DNA of 64,000 nucleotides from Pelagibacterium flavum (GCF_025854335.1 NZ_CP107716.1:3093001-3157000), one strand, 5' to 3'. Positions 18,932 through 29,182 are shown, counted from the first letter of the stretch. Notes: generated from the sequence alone by a model not told the origin. Numbers and translations: made by a program.

Positions 18932-18969
18932 TCGCGCCGCTTTCAACAACGGTGTTATCCGGAACAATT

Positions 18970-19896
18970 ATGCCCGAGCTGCACAAGCCCCATATGGACC
19001 CCAGGAACTCGTTTCAGGGGCTGATCCTGACCTTGCAGAATTTCTGGGCCGACCAGGGCTGCGTGATCCTGCAGCCCTACGACATGCAGATGGGCGCGGG
19101 AACGTTTCATACGGCGACCACGCTGCGGGCGCTGGGGCCCAAGCCATGGAACGCGGCCTATGTGCAGCCCTCGCGGCGACCGACCGACGGGCGCTATGGG
19201 GAAAATCCCAACCGGCTGCAGCACTATTACCAGTTTCAGGTGATCCTCAAGCCCTCGCCCGCCAACATTCAGGAGCTTTACCTGCAGTCGCTGGCCGCCA
19301 TCGGGCTGGACGCGAAACTGCACGATATCCGTTTCGTTGAGGACGACTGGGAAAGCCCGACTCTGGGCGCGTGGGGGCTGGGCTGGGAGTGCTGGTGCGA
19401 CGGGATGGAAGTTTCCCAGTTCACCTATTTCCAGCAGGTAGCCGGCTTTGAATGCTCACCGGTGCCCGGGGAAATCACCTACGGGCTGGAGCGGCTGGCC
19501 ATGTATGTGCAGGGGGTCGAAAATGTTTACGACCTCAACTTCAACGGGCGCGAGGGCGACGAGAAGGTCACTTATGGCGAGGTGTTCCTGCAAAACGAGC
19601 AGGAATTTTCCAAGTACAACTTCGAAGCCGCCGATACCGAAATGCTGTTCCGGCACTTCAAGGACGCCGAGGACGAGTGCAGGGCCATCCTGGCGGCCGG
19701 TCAAGATGGTGATCGCCAGACCATGGCGGTTCCGGCCTATGAACAGGTCATAAAGGCCAGCCACAATTTCAATCTGCTCGACGCGCGCGGGGTCATCTCG
19801 GTGACCGAGCGCCAGAGCTATATCCTTCGCATTCGCGAACTTGCCAAGGCATGCGGCGCTGCATGGCTACAGACAGCTGGCGGCGGGGCGGCCTAG
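18970..19896 (+). CDS. glyQ: Glycine-tRNA ligase alpha subunit
   Basis: 308 residues. The class II aminoacylation subunit shows [58 protein letters not shown] and [19 protein letters not shown], all strongly conserved in GlyQ. The ATG at 18970 gives the usual length; an internal ATG at 18994 (MDPRNSF) is possible. It has its own predicted promoter. The end overlaps the converging cytochrome b561 gene by 4 bp. GlyS, its partner, is on the other strand at 11337-13373. Confidence 0.95.
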   Translation: MPELHKPHMDPRNSFQGLILTLQNFWADQGCVILQPYDMQMGAGTFHTATTLRALGPKPWNAAYVQPSRRPTDGRYGENPNRLQHYYQFQVILKPSPANIQELYLQSLAAIGLDAKLHDIRFVEDDWESPTLGAWGLGWECWCDGMEVSQFTYFQQVAGFECSPVPGEITYGLERLAMYVQGVENVYDLNFNGREGDEKVTYGEVFLQNEQEFSKYNFEAADTEMLFRHFKDAEDECRAILAAGQDGDRQTMAVPAYEQVIKASHNFNLLDARGVISVTERQSYILRIRELAKACGAAWLQTAGGGAA

Positions 19897-20396
19897 CGCT
19901 TTTCGGGCACCAGCATCCGGCGCAGCACGTTCGTGCGCAGGACGAAATGCTCGACCAGCGCGCCAGCGGCGTGCACCAGGATCAGCGGGACCAGAATAAA
20001 GCGTGCGGCAGAATGGATCGCGCCGGCCGCCTCAATGCCACCGAACCAGGCGGCGGCGCCCACCAGCGGCATGCCGATGATGAAACCGTAGAGCAGATAG
20101 TGGGTGGCCAGAGCGATCCAGCGCAGCAGCGCGGGATGCTCGCGGGGCACCGCGGGAACGCCATGGCGGGTCCGAACCGTGATTCGAATGAGGGCAAGGA
20201 TCAGGATGATCACCCCTCCCACGACATGCAGCCACGCGCCGGTCTCCTCGACCGGAACGGGCATATCACCGTCGATGCGGTCATCAAAGGCTTGCACAAT
20301 CGGTTCGTGGAACACGAACTGGAAGAGCACCAGCGCTGCAATGAGCCAATGCAGCGTGATCTGCAGGCCGGAATACCCTATAGAATCGTTGGCCAT
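19893..20396 (-). CDS. Cytochrome b561-family protein
   Basis: 167 residues with four hydrophobic helices. Conserved haem-type histidines are visible at TLHWLIA (helix 1), WLHVVGG (helix 2), THYLLYG (helix 3) and LVHAAGAL (helix 4), as in di-haem b-type cytochromes of the b561/Ni-hydrogenase cytochrome fold. It probably moves electrons from quinol to a periplasmic acceptor, such as superoxide in the CybB group. The ATG at 20396 gives [10 protein letters not shown]; longer in-frame starts lie upstream of it. It is convergent with glyQ. Confidence 0.8.
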   Translation of the reverse strand: MANDSIGYSGLQITLHWLIAALVLFQFVFHEPIVQAFDDRIDGDMPVPVEETGAWLHVVGGVIILILALIRITVRTRHGVPAVPREHPALLRWIALATHYLLYGFIIGMPLVGAAAWFGGIEAAGAIHSAARFILVPLILVHAAGALVEHFVLRTNVLRRMLVPEKR

Positions 20397-20517
20397 GGCT
20401 TGTCCTCCACCCCGATCATCTCCCAACCGCACAAGCCGCACAAGGGTGCACCCAACCCATTGATATCGCCGTGGTATGGTGCCACTCTCCCACGGCAATC
20501 GCGCGAGGGCAAAGCGA

Positions 20518-21075
20518 ATGGAATGGGCGATCCTGTTATTGGTCGTGGCCGTTATCGGCTATGCGATCTACATCTACAACACTCTGATCCGAAACCGGCA
20601 GCTTGTCGAAGAGGGCTGGTCGGGGATCGACGTGCAGCTCAAGCGCCGCGCCGACCTCATTCCCAACATGCTGGAAACGGTCAAGGGCTATATGGGTCAT
20701 GAGCGCGAGACGCTGCAGGCGGTGACCGATGCCCGTGCCGCGGTGCAGGCAGCACAAAATGCATCGCCCGGTGCGCGCGGACACGCGGAAGGCCTTCTTT
20801 CGGGGGCGTTGGGGCGGCTGTTTGCCGTGGCCGAAGCCTATCCGGACCTTAAGGCCAACACCAACTTCCTCGAATTCCAGGCGGCGCTGCAAACCGTGGA
20901 AGATGAAATCCAGCTTTCGCGGCGCTATTACAATGGTGCCGTGCGCAATCTCAACATTGCCGTGGAATCGTTTCCTTCCAACATCGTTGCCAATGTCTTC
21001 AAGTTCGAAAAGGCGGAGTATTTCGAGCTGGAAAACGAAGCGGACCGTGCGGTGCCGCAGGTCAAGTTCCAGTAA
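20518..21075 (+). CDS. lemA: LemA-family membrane protein
   Basis: 185 residues: one N-terminal transmembrane helix (ILLLVVAVIGYAIYIYN), then the LemA helical bundle with the signature VEEGWSGIDVQLKRRADLIPN, TNFLEFQAALQTVEDEIQLSRRYYNG and VRNLNIAVESFPSNIVAN. The ATG at 20518 is preceded by GCGAGGGC. LemA proteins are of uncertain biochemical function and are often encoded with DUF2207 or TPM-domain membrane proteins. Here DUF2207 follows after five bases, which supports a joint complex. Confidence 0.88.
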   Translation: MEWAILLLVVAVIGYAIYIYNTLIRNRQLVEEGWSGIDVQLKRRADLIPNMLETVKGYMGHERETLQAVTDARAAVQAAQNASPGARGHAEGLLSGALGRLFAVAEAYPDLKANTNFLEFQAALQTVEDEIQLSRRYYNGAVRNLNIAVESFPSNIVANVFKFEKAEYFELENEADRAVPQVKFQ

Positions 21076-21080
21076 GGCCG

Positions 21081-22961
21081 ATGTATCGCTTCGTTCTTGC
21101 CCTGATCTTGCTCATTTGCGCCGGTCCGGCATTGGCGCGCGAGGAAATCCGCGAATTCAACGCGATTTTCGAAGTGCATGCCGACACGTCCGTGACGATC
21201 ACCGAGCAGATCGCTGTCAACGCTGAAGGTAATGAGATCCGACGCGGGATATTCCGCGATATTCCGACGCTGCTGGAAACGCCAGATGGGCGGACCATCC
21301 GGCTGCCGTTCGAAGTGGTTTCGGTGACGCGCAACGGGGCTGCCGAACCTTTTGCGGTCGAGGGTATTTCGGGCGGGCAGCGCATTCGGATCGGGTCGGC
21401 CGATATCTTCCTGCCGACAGGCGTTCATCGATACGAAATCGTCTATCGCATGGATCGCGCGGCGCGGATGTTTAACGATCATGACGAATTCTACTGGAAC
21501 GCCACAGGCAATTACTGGAGTTTTCCGATCCTGCGGCCCCGGGCGCTGGTGATCCTGCCCGAGGGCGCCCAGATTACCGAGCTCAACGCCTATACCGGCG
21601 AATTCGGAGTGAGCGGCGCCGACAGTTCGACCGAGCGGCTGGATGACCGGCGGGCCCGGTTCACGGTGACGCGGGCGCTGCGGCCCGGCGAAGGACTGAC
21701 CGTTTCGGTATCGTTCGAGAAGGGCATTCTCACTGCGCCTGAAGGCACCGATGCATTGGTGTTCTGGCTTTCCGATTACCGCGATTATGTGGTCCCACTG
21801 GCAATGCTCCTGATCGTCGTCGCCTACAACGCCTTGGCTTGGGGCGCAGTGGGGCGCGATCCCGCCAAAGGAGTCATATTTCCCAGATTTTACCCGCCCC
21901 AGGGTTTTTCCCCGGCACTTGTCCACTACGTCCATACCATGGGATGGGGCAAAGCAGGCTGGACAGCCTTTTCGGCGGCGCTGATTTCACTGGCCACCAA
22001 AGAACTGATCGAAATAGACAAACAGGGAAAAAAGAACACCCTGACGGTGACGGGACGATATCCCAAGGACCGCCTGCCGCCGGGCGAGGCGGTCATCTAT
22101 GGAGACCTCAAGGCGATGAGCCCGGTGACCATCGACAAATCGAGCGGCCCGGAGCTGAGCAAGACAAAGACAAATTTCATTGCAGCGCTGGAAGCGGAAA
22201 ACCGCACGGTCTATTTCAACAATCATCGGATTTACATCGTGGGCGGGGTTCTGATCGGTATCTTGTCGCTGGTGGCGATGGTGATTACCGGCGTGCTCGA
22301 TCCGTTGTTTGTCTTTTTTGCCGCCTTCGCAGCCGTGTTTCTGTCGATCATCGGCACCGCAGCCCGGTCGTTCTGGCAGGGCAGCGGGATCGGGCGCTTT
22401 TTTGGCCTGGCCATCATGGGAGTTTTCTTTGCCAATTCAGGCGCCTTCGCTTTGGACGTCCTCGATTTCACCACTATCGATTTTCCGTTCGTGGCAGCAA
22501 TCACCATTATTGCCGTGACGCTGGTGTTTGCGGTTCTGATGCGGGCGCCGACGGTGCACGGCCGCAAGGTCATGGACGAAATCGATGGGTTCAAAATGTA
22601 TCTCGAGATCGCGGAGAAAGAGCGCCTCAATCTGCAGGGCGAGCCAGAAATGAGCGTTTCGCGTTTTGAAGCCATTCTGCCCTACGCCATGGCACTGGGC
22701 GTGGAAAAGCCCTGGTCCACGCGTTTCGAGAACGATCTTGCCCGTCACGCGGTCAAGGATGCGGGCACCGACTACTCTCCGCACTGGTACAGGGGTGGTG
22801 ATTTTTCCTCAGGCAATTTCGCACGCACCATGGGCGGGGTTGCGACCGGGCTCAGCGCAGCCATGATCTCGTCCCAGCCGCAAGCATCGAGCTCGTCGGG
22901 CTCGGGCGGCGGCGGATCCTCCGGCGGCGGCGGCGGTGGCGGAGGCGGCGGAGGCTGGTAG
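21081..22961 (+). CDS. DUF2207 membrane protein with Gly-rich tail
   Basis: 626 residues. A signal peptide (residues 1-20, ...CAGPALA) is followed by a periplasmic DUF2207 domain (REFNAIFEVHADTSVTITEQ, IRRGIFRDIPTL, YRMDRAARMFNDHDEFYWNA). Transmembrane helices lie at about 235-255 and in two pairs near 380-480, and the tail is nearly pure Gly/Ser ending in Trp. Similar Gly-rich tails occur in many DUF2207 and TPM proteins. It starts five bases after lemA, so they form an operon. Function is unknown. The tail is encoded by GGC-rich repeats. Confidence 0.82.
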   Translation: MYRFVLALILLICAGPALAREEIREFNAIFEVHADTSVTITEQIAVNAEGNEIRRGIFRDIPTLLETPDGRTIRLPFEVVSVTRNGAAEPFAVEGISGGQRIRIGSADIFLPTGVHRYEIVYRMDRAARMFNDHDEFYWNATGNYWSFPILRPRALVILPEGAQITELNAYTGEFGVSGADSSTERLDDRRARFTVTRALRPGEGLTVSVSFEKGILTAPEGTDALVFWLSDYRDYVVPLAMLLIVVAYNALAWGAVGRDPAKGVIFPRFYPPQGFSPALVHYVHTMGWGKAGWTAFSAALISLATKELIEIDKQGKKNTLTVTGRYPKDRLPPGEAVIYGDLKAMSPVTIDKSSGPELSKTKTNFIAALEAENRTVYFNNHRIYIVGGVLIGILSLVAMVITGVLDPLFVFFAAFAAVFLSIIGTAARSFWQGSGIGRFFGLAIMGVFFANSGAFALDVLDFTTIDFPFVAAITIIAVTLVFAVLMRAPTVHGRKVMDEIDGFKMYLEIAEKERLNLQGEPEMSVSRFEAILPYAMALGVEKPWSTRFENDLARHAVKDAGTDYSPHWYRGGDFSSGNFARTMGGVATGLSAAMISSQPQASSSSGSGGGGSSGGGGGGGGGGGW

Positions 22962-22965
22962 GGGC

Positions 22966-23835
22966 TTATTGCCCAAGCAGCGGCGTGGCGGCGACCCAAT
23001 AGCCCGAGAAGCGTTCACGCAAATCATGGGCCGCCTGATGGGCGGCGGCGGCGCTGCCGTAAAGGCCGAAGCACGTGGCGCCCGAGCCGGACATACGCGC
23101 CGTCACACAGCCCGAAGTGGCCGCAAGCGCCTTTACGATGGGTGGGATGGACGGCACCAACTCGGCAGCGGGTGCTTCGAGGTCGTTGCGGGTATCGGCA
23201 AGCCAGAGCGAGAGCAGTGCAGCGCGGTCGAGTTGGGTGGGAAGCTCGGGCATGGGTGGGTTGTGCTTTTGGCTCAGCCGCTTGAACACGTCCGGAGTGG
23301 AAACCTGTTCGAGAGGATTGACCAGAACCAGATGCATCTGGGGGAAGGTCGCAAGCGGGGCGATATTTTCGCCGATGCCGGTCACCTCGCAGGGCCGGCT
23401 CAAAAGGCACATGGGCACATCGGCACCCAGCGTTGCGGCGAGTGCAAAGATGTCTGAATCGGCCACCGGCTGCTCGCTCATCCGAGCGAGAACGCGCAGC
23501 ACAGCGGCGGCATCGGCTGATCCTCCGCCCAGCCCGGCGGCGATGGGGAGGTGCTTTTCGAGATGAATCTCGATGCCCTCCGGCAAGTGATCTGGGAAGC
23601 GCACCCGGAACTTTTCGAGAGCCCGGATGACGAGGTTTCCACGCCCATTGGGCAAATCGGTAGCAAACGGGCCCGAGACGTGAAGCCGGTCCTTGCGCGC
23701 TGGCGCCGCCGAAACCAGATCGGCAAGTTCGGTGAATACGCAAAGGCTATGGAGGAGATGAAAACCATCGTCCCGGCGCCCGACAACGTGGAGCGCGAGG
23801 TTGACCTTGGCCGGTGCGGGTTCGGTTACCGGCAT
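22966..23835 (-). CDS. ispE: 4-diphosphocytidyl-2-C-methyl-D-erythritol kinase
   Basis: 289 residues of the GHMP kinase family. The N-terminal APAKVNLALHVVGRRDDGFH carries the substrate Lys and HxL signature, and PIAAGLGGGSADAAAVLR is the glycine-rich ATP loop. The enzyme phosphorylates CDP-methylerythritol in the non-mevalonate pathway, the same pathway as IspH encoded at 8851. The start codon shares a base with the stop of the TPR gene (TAATG), so the two are translationally coupled. It converges on the DUF2207 gene with only four bases between. Confidence 0.94.
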   Translation of the reverse strand: MPVTEPAPAKVNLALHVVGRRDDGFHLLHSLCVFTELADLVSAAPARKDRLHVSGPFATDLPNGRGNLVIRALEKFRVRFPDHLPEGIEIHLEKHLPIAAGLGGGSADAAAVLRVLARMSEQPVADSDIFALAATLGADVPMCLLSRPCEVTGIGENIAPLATFPQMHLVLVNPLEQVSTPDVFKRLSQKHNPPMPELPTQLDRAALLSLWLADTRNDLEAPAAELVPSIPPIVKALAATSGCVTARMSGSGATCFGLYGSAAAAHQAAHDLRERFSGYWVAATPLLGQ

Positions 23836-25541
23836 TAATCCCCGATGGGTGCGCTTGGGTCCAGCCCGTGGAGCAGCTTTGGCGTGGCGCGTTCGGTAAC
23901 CGCGCCTTCTTCATCTACGTCAATGGCAATGCGCCACTGGAACATGGCCTCGCGCTCGCGCCCGGCCACCCAGTACACATCACCCAGATGGTCGTTGATT
24001 TCAGGGTCCGCAGGCAAAAGATTGACAGCGTCCTCGAGCACTTCAACGGCCTCGTCTATGCGGCCCAGCTTATAGAAGGCCCAGCCCAGACTGTCGACGA
24101 TATAGCCGTTGCGCGGTGAGAGTTCGACGGCCTGCTCGATCATCTTGAGCGCCTCTTCAAGGTTCTCGCCGCGATCCACCCAGGTATAGCCGAGATAATT
24201 CAGGACATCGGGGTGGTTGGGCCGCAGTTCGAGCGCCTTGAGAAAGTCGGCTTCGGCCCGTTCCCACTGCTTGGCGCGCTCATAGGAAATGCCGCGCACA
24301 TAATAGAAGCGCCAATCGTTGGGACGGGCAGGATCAAGCCGATCTATGACCTCTGAATAGGCCTCTGCCGCCTCTTCCCACCGTTGGGCGTAACGCAGCG
24401 TGTCGCCCAGGATACCCTGCACTTCCTGATTGTCGGGGTGGGAGACAGCGATATTTTGAAGACGGGAAATGGCGGCTTCACGATCGCCCCGCAGATCGAT
24501 GTTTTCAGCGAGGCGCACCAGCGCGTTGATACGCAGGGGAGAATCGTTGGGGACGGCCTCGAAGATCGCGTCGGCCTCGTCATAGCGCCCGGCGCTGGCC
24601 AAAAGCTCACCAAGTGAAATTGAAATGATCGCCGCTTCGGGATCAAGGTAGTTGGCAAGCCGCAGGAAGCCGACGCCGAGCTGAATCGAACCGTCGCGGG
24701 CCAGTGCCGTGCCCAGACCATGAAGCATTTCAGCAGCGCCCGATTGGACGGATCCGGCAAAAAGTCCGGGCCTTTTGCCGTTGGCGATAGGCTCGCGCAG
24801 GGAATCGACCACTGGATGTTCGACACCCTGTTCAGCAAAGGCGTCCAACACGGCCTGCGCTTCTTCGAACCGTCCTGCATTGCCTAGCATACGGATGTAG
24901 GCTTCGGCGATGCGCGGAACGAGCGGATCGAGCTCGTAAGCCTCGCGGGCCAGATCGATCGCTGCTTCTCGCTCACCGCCGACATCGGCCAGAATGGCAC
25001 GATGGAAGATGATGAACTCGCCAAACCCGCCCTGCCCGACCTGGCTGAGAATAGCGTTTGCAGCGTCCATATCGCCTTCGCCGACCTTGGCCCAGGCGCG
25101 GGTAACCGAGGCGATGATGCCGACCAGCGAGGCCTCCGGCACGCGCGAGAGCAACTGATCGGCCGAGGCGTAACGGCGCTGCTTGAGCGCAACGGACCCC
25201 AGAACAAGATGAGCGAGCTCGTCTTCGGGGTTCAGATCGACGACATGCTGGGCCATGGTGGCCGCTTCTGAAATCTCCCCGGCCAGCAGATAGGCAAGGA
25301 AAGCCTGGCTGGAGTAGACCGGGTTCTCCCAGTCACGCTCTGCCGCCTGCATGAACAGCGACGCGGCGCGGCGCGCATCGAGCGCATCAATGGCGGCAAG
25401 CCCGGCCAGATAGCTGCCCATAGTACTCGACACGCGCATAGGCAGGACGTCCTGCTGCGCGAAAGAAGGCGAAAGTGGAACGCCGACAAAGAGCGCGGCG
25501 ACGACCAGGGCATGGATCGGCCGTTTAAGCAGCTTTAGCAC
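23835..25541 (-). CDS. TPR-repeat protein, exported
   Basis: 568 residues from a GTG at 25541, chosen because the signal peptide (LLKRPIHALVVAALFVG...SFAQQ) begins there and AGGAGTTCAGGA lies upstream. The body holds at least ten tetratricopeptide repeats, for example ERAEADFLKALELRPNHPDV and EALKMIEQAVELSPRNGYIV, with canonical W-LG-Y-A-F-A-P spacing. Such proteins scaffold outer-membrane or peptidoglycan complexes; no specific role can be read. The arrangement TPR protein then ispE is common in rhizobia and relatives. Confidence 0.83.
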   Translation of the reverse strand: MLKLLKRPIHALVVAALFVGVPLSPSFAQQDVLPMRVSSTMGSYLAGLAAIDALDARRAASLFMQAAERDWENPVYSSQAFLAYLLAGEISEAATMAQHVVDLNPEDELAHLVLGSVALKQRRYASADQLLSRVPEASLVGIIASVTRAWAKVGEGDMDAANAILSQVGQGGFGEFIIFHRAILADVGGEREAAIDLAREAYELDPLVPRIAEAYIRMLGNAGRFEEAQAVLDAFAEQGVEHPVVDSLREPIANGKRPGLFAGSVQSGAAEMLHGLGTALARDGSIQLGVGFLRLANYLDPEAAIISISLGELLASAGRYDEADAIFEAVPNDSPLRINALVRLAENIDLRGDREAAISRLQNIAVSHPDNQEVQGILGDTLRYAQRWEEAAEAYSEVIDRLDPARPNDWRFYYVRGISYERAKQWERAEADFLKALELRPNHPDVLNYLGYTWVDRGENLEEALKMIEQAVELSPRNGYIVDSLGWAFYKLGRIDEAVEVLEDAVNLLPADPEINDHLGDVYWVAGREREAMFQWRIAIDVDEEGAVTERATPKLLHGLDPSAPIGD

Positions 25542-25696
25542 GATTGTTCCTGAACTCCTCGCTTTGCAGGCCAAAACCGACCCATCATCTCCAATAGCCA
25601 AACGCGGCAATCCTGTCGATTGTTGGGCGCAACGGCTAACGAGACCTTTTCACGCAAATGCACGGGGGCCGCAAGCCTTGGCGGCTCACGCGATTT

Positions 25697-27349
25697 TCAC
25701 ATTCCCGAATAGTTGGGGCCGCTTCCGCCTTCGGGTGGCACCCAGTTGATGTTCTGGGCCGGGTCCTTGATGTCGCACGTCTTGCAGTGCACGCAGTTCT
25801 GGGCGTTGATCCTGAACACCGGATCGCCCGCTTCCTCGACCACCTCGTAAACCCCGGCCGGGCAATAGAGCGGCGCGGGTTCGCCATATTTGGGGAGGTT
25901 GTCCCGAATCGGCACTTCGGGATCGGTCAGCCGCAAATGGACGGGCTGATCCTCCTCATGGGCGATATTGGCGCGATAGACCGATTCGGTGCGCGAGAAA
26001 CTGGTTTTGCCATCCGGCTTGGGGTAGGCGATGGGGGTCACTTCGGCGATCGGCTTAAGCCGCGCGAAATCGGGCTTGTCGGAAACCAGGCCACCCAAGG
26101 GAGAGAGTTTGGCGAGGCTCGAAACCCACATATCGGCGCCGGCCAGCCCGACCCCCACAAAGGTGCCCAGCTTGCTCCAGAGCGGCTTGACGGCCCGGAC
26201 GGGATAGAGATCATCGCGGATGCCGGTGGAGAGAATTGCTTCGTCCAGCGTTGCGATTTCGTCATTGGCGCGGCCGGCGGTAATGGCGCTTGCAACTTCG
26301 GCGGCGGCGGCCATACCTGAGCGGATGGCGTTATGGATGGCCTTCAAACGCGGCACGTTCATGAAACCAGCCGAGCACCCGATCAGCGCTCCTCCCGGGA
26401 AGGCCATTTTGGGAATCGATTGCCAGCCGCCCGACGTCAGCGCGCGCGCGCCGTAGGAAAGACAGGTGGCGCCTTCGAGCAGTTTGGCGATTTCGGGATG
26501 CTGCTTGAAGCGCTGGAATTCACCGAACGGTGAAAATGTGGGGTTCTCGTAGTCGAGATGGGCGACCAGCCCCAGATAGATCTTGTTGTCCTGAGCGTGA
26601 TAGCAAAAGCCGCCACCGCTGGTGGAGTTGCCCATGGGGTAGCCCATGAAATGGGTGACCTTGCCCGGCTTGTGTTTTGCCGGATCAATTTCCCAGATTT
26701 CCTTGATGCCTAGCCCGTATTTCTGGGCGGCGCGGCCCTCCGCCAGACCGAATTTCGCGATCAGGCGCTTGGCGAGCGATCCGCGAGCGCCCTCAGCGAT
26801 AAGTGTATATTTGGCGCGCAGTTCGATGCCGGGGGTGAAGGTCGGCTTCTGGCTTCCGTCACGGGCAACGCCCATATCGCCGGTGACGATACCGAGGATT
26901 TCGCCATTCTCGCCGGTAATAAAATCAGCCGCGGCGGTACCGGGGAAGATATCAACCCCTAGCGCCTCGGCCTGTTCGGCCAGCCAGCGGCACAGATCGC
27001 CGAGTGAAATGATGACAGCGCCCTTTGTCTTCATGATCGGTGGAATCAGAAGATCGGGGAAAGCGATGGCAGATTTTTCGGTGAGATAGACGAAGCTGTC
27101 CTCGGTGACGTCGGGACCGACCGGGGCGCCTTTTTCGCGCCAATCGGGGATTAGGGTGTCAAGACCAGCAGGGTCCATGACGGCACCTGAAAGGATATGA
27201 CCGCCGATATCGGCGGATTTTTCAACGACGACGATTTCGAGATCGGGGGATTTCTGTTTCAGCGCAATGGCCGCCGACAGTCCGGCCGGGCCGGCACCGA
27301 CGATCACCACGCCGGTTTCCATCATCTCGCGTTCGATCGCATCGGCCAT
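25697..27349 (-). CDS. Electron transfer flavoprotein-ubiquinone oxidoreductase
   Basis: 550 residues. N-terminal FAD dinucleotide-binding motif [17 protein letters not shown] (residues ~14-30), an internal quinone-binding region with [15 protein letters not shown] and [10 protein letters not shown], and a C-terminal 4Fe-4S domain CPAGVYEV...[16 protein letters not shown]. The enzyme passes electrons from acyl-CoA and other dehydrogenases via ETF to ubiquinone at the inner membrane. Length matches mitochondrial and bacterial ETF-QO. The divergent neighbour is the uracil-DNA glycosylase gene; ETF subunits are not in this window. Confidence 0.94.
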   Translation of the reverse strand: MADAIEREMMETGVVIVGAGPAGLSAAIALKQKSPDLEIVVVEKSADIGGHILSGAVMDPAGLDTLIPDWREKGAPVGPDVTEDSFVYLTEKSAIAFPDLLIPPIMKTKGAVIISLGDLCRWLAEQAEALGVDIFPGTAAADFITGENGEILGIVTGDMGVARDGSQKPTFTPGIELRAKYTLIAEGARGSLAKRLIAKFGLAEGRAAQKYGLGIKEIWEIDPAKHKPGKVTHFMGYPMGNSTSGGGFCYHAQDNKIYLGLVAHLDYENPTFSPFGEFQRFKQHPEIAKLLEGATCLSYGARALTSGGWQSIPKMAFPGGALIGCSAGFMNVPRLKAIHNAIRSGMAAAAEVASAITAGRANDEIATLDEAILSTGIRDDLYPVRAVKPLWSKLGTFVGVGLAGADMWVSSLAKLSPLGGLVSDKPDFARLKPIAEVTPIAYPKPDGKTSFSRTESVYRANIAHEEDQPVHLRLTDPEVPIRDNLPKYGEPAPLYCPAGVYEVVEEAGDPVFRINAQNCVHCKTCDIKDPAQNINWVPPEGGSGPNYSGM

Positions 27350-27407
27350 AAGTCATTCCCAAGTGAGGTGGAAGCGCAGGTCGCGGTGTGACATAACAAA
27401 AATTGAC

Positions 27408-28223
27408 ATGACAAATCGACAGCTAAATCGCGAAGAAATTCTGGCCACGCTCGACTGGTACGTCGCGGCGGGGATCGATATCGCGGTTGGTGAAGAGCCG
27501 GTGGACCGGTTTGCACAGTCGGCAATCAAGCCCGCTCCCTCTCAGCGGCGGACCGCCCCGTCCATCGTAGCGCAAGCGGCGCAGCCCGCGACCCCGCCCC
27601 TGCCCGTGGCGGGCGGCCCGGCAGATGTCGATCCAAGCGAGGCGCGCGCAATGGCGTCGAGCGCCACAAGCCTTGAGCAATTGCGCGGCATGCTCGAAAC
27701 CTTCGACGGGTGCGGGCTGAAACTGCGGGCCACAAATCTGGTGTTTGCCGATGGAAACCCGGATGCCGAGATCATGCTGGTGGGCGAGGCGCCGGGGCGC
27801 GAAGAGGACTTGCAGGGCAAGCCGTTCGTGGGCCGATCAGGGCAATTGCTCGACCGGATGCTGGGTGCCATCGGGCTGGACCGGACCAAGGTCTATATCG
27901 CCAACACCGTTCCTTGGCGGCCACCGGGCAACAGGACGCCGTCGCCATCGGAAGTTGCCGTATGCCTGCCGTTTCTCTATCGGCAGATCGAACTCGTCGC
28001 CCCCAAAGTGCTGGTGGCGCTGGGCGGGGCCTCAGCATCGACGCTTTTCGAAACCAATACCGGGATCACACGATTGCGTGGGCAATGGCGTGACCTGACG
28101 GTCGGCTCCCATTCAATGCGCGCGGTGGCAACGCTGCATCCGGCATATTTGTTACGCCAGCCGGCCGCAAAACGGCTCGCCTGGGCCGACCTGCTTTCGG
28201 TCAAGGCGGCGCTGGAAACCTAA
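27408..28223 (+). CDS. Uracil-DNA glycosylase, family 4-like, with reduced Fe-S ligands
   Basis: 271 residues. An N-terminal Ala/Pro-rich extension of ~95 residues precedes the glycosylase core: [20 protein letters not shown] (126 on) contains the uracil-pocket GEAPG, and HPAYLLR (244-250) is the second motif. Family-4 enzymes hold a 4Fe-4S cluster with four cysteines. Here one N-terminal Cys (102, in DGCGLK) and a later Cys (186, in AVCLPFL) remain, but the other N-terminal Cys is missing and the usual Cys before RPPGNR is Trp170. Cluster binding is therefore doubtful. The gene precedes the epimerase by 17 bp. It removes uracil from DNA. Confidence 0.82.
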   Translation: MTNRQLNREEILATLDWYVAAGIDIAVGEEPVDRFAQSAIKPAPSQRRTAPSIVAQAAQPATPPLPVAGGPADVDPSEARAMASSATSLEQLRGMLETFDGCGLKLRATNLVFADGNPDAEIMLVGEAPGREEDLQGKPFVGRSGQLLDRMLGAIGLDRTKVYIANTVPWRPPGNRTPSPSEVAVCLPFLYRQIELVAPKVLVALGGASASTLFETNTGITRLRGQWRDLTVGSHSMRAVATLHPAYLLRQPAAKRLAWADLLSVKAALET

Positions 28224-28240
28224 CCAGAAGGATTTTCGCT

Positions 28241-29134
28241 TTGGGCAAACGCATCGTCTTTACCGGTGGCAGCGGGAAAGCCGGCCGTCATGTTGTTCCT
28301 TATCTGCTTGATCAAGGACACGAGGTCTTCAATATCGATCTGCGGCCGCTCGACCATCCGGGCGTCAACACGCTGTCAGCCGACCTGACCAACAGCGGAG
28401 AGGCGTTCAATGCGCTCTCGATGCATTTCGGATTTGAAGGTCTTGAGAGTGGAAATGGCCCTGCCCCGGTTGATGCGGTTGTGCATTTTGCCGCCGTGCC
28501 CCGCATTCTGCTCAAGCCGGACAATGTGACATTCCAGGCCAATACCGTTTCGACCTACTATGTGATCGAAGCGGCGGTGAAACTGGGGATCCGGAAAATC
28601 ATCATCGCCTCAAGCGAGACGACCTATGGGGTCTGCTTTGCCGAGGGCGACAAGGATTACCACTGCTTTCCGCTCGAGGAAGACTATGACGTCGACCCGA
28701 TGGACAGCTACGGGCTGTCCAAGGTGGTCAATGAAAAAACGGCCCGGGCGTTCGCCATGCGCTCGGGCGCCGATATTTACGCGCTGCGGATCGGCAATGT
28801 GGTCGAGCCGCATGAATACCCCAAGTTCAAGAACTTCCTCACCAACCCCGCCTCGCGCAAGCGCAATGCCTGGAGCTATATCGATGCACGCGATCTGGGC
28901 CAGATCGTCGATCTTGCCATTGCAAAGGACGGGCTGGGCTTTGAAGTGTTCAATGCGGTGAACGATACGATCACTGCAGACGAGCCGACGACGGACTTTC
29001 TGGCAAAATGGGCACCCAATACACCGATCATGCGAGAGATGGGGCCAAATGAAGCGCCAATCTCCAACCGGAAAGTCCGCGAAGTTCTGGGCTTTGTCGA
29101 ACAGCACAACTGGCGGAAATACCTGCCTCGATAG
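28241..29134 (+). CDS. NAD-dependent epimerase/dehydratase (extended SDR)
   Basis: 297 residues, starting at a TTG with AGAAGGA upstream. The Rossmann glycine motif is TGGSGKAG (8-15), with ASSETTYG (123-130) and the catalytic pair Y157/K161 in SYGLSK. These are hallmarks of sugar-nucleotide-type extended SDR proteins, though related members act on uronates or other carbonyl substrates. The substrate cannot be decided. It follows the glycosylase gene closely and is probably in its transcript. Confidence 0.8.
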   Translation: MGKRIVFTGGSGKAGRHVVPYLLDQGHEVFNIDLRPLDHPGVNTLSADLTNSGEAFNALSMHFGFEGLESGNGPAPVDAVVHFAAVPRILLKPDNVTFQANTVSTYYVIEAAVKLGIRKIIIASSETTYGVCFAEGDKDYHCFPLEEDYDVDPMDSYGLSKVVNEKTARAFAMRSGADIYALRIGNVVEPHEYPKFKNFLTNPASRKRNAWSYIDARDLGQIVDLAIAKDGLGFEVFNAVNDTITADEPTTDFLAKWAPNTPIMREMGPNEAPISNRKVREVLGFVEQHNWRKYLPR

Positions 29135-29168
29135 CCACTATCGCCTCGTCAGCATCTTGTAACTCTTC

Positions 29169-29182
29169 ATATTACGTAATAT
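29169..29182. promoter_or_regulatory. 14-bp perfect palindrome before the TrxB-like gene
   Basis: ATATTACGTAATAT at 29169-29182 is fully symmetric and lies 56 bp before the start of the flavoprotein gene, a position suited to a dimeric regulator site. No regulator gene is adjacent, so the binding protein is unknown. Confidence 0.45.
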
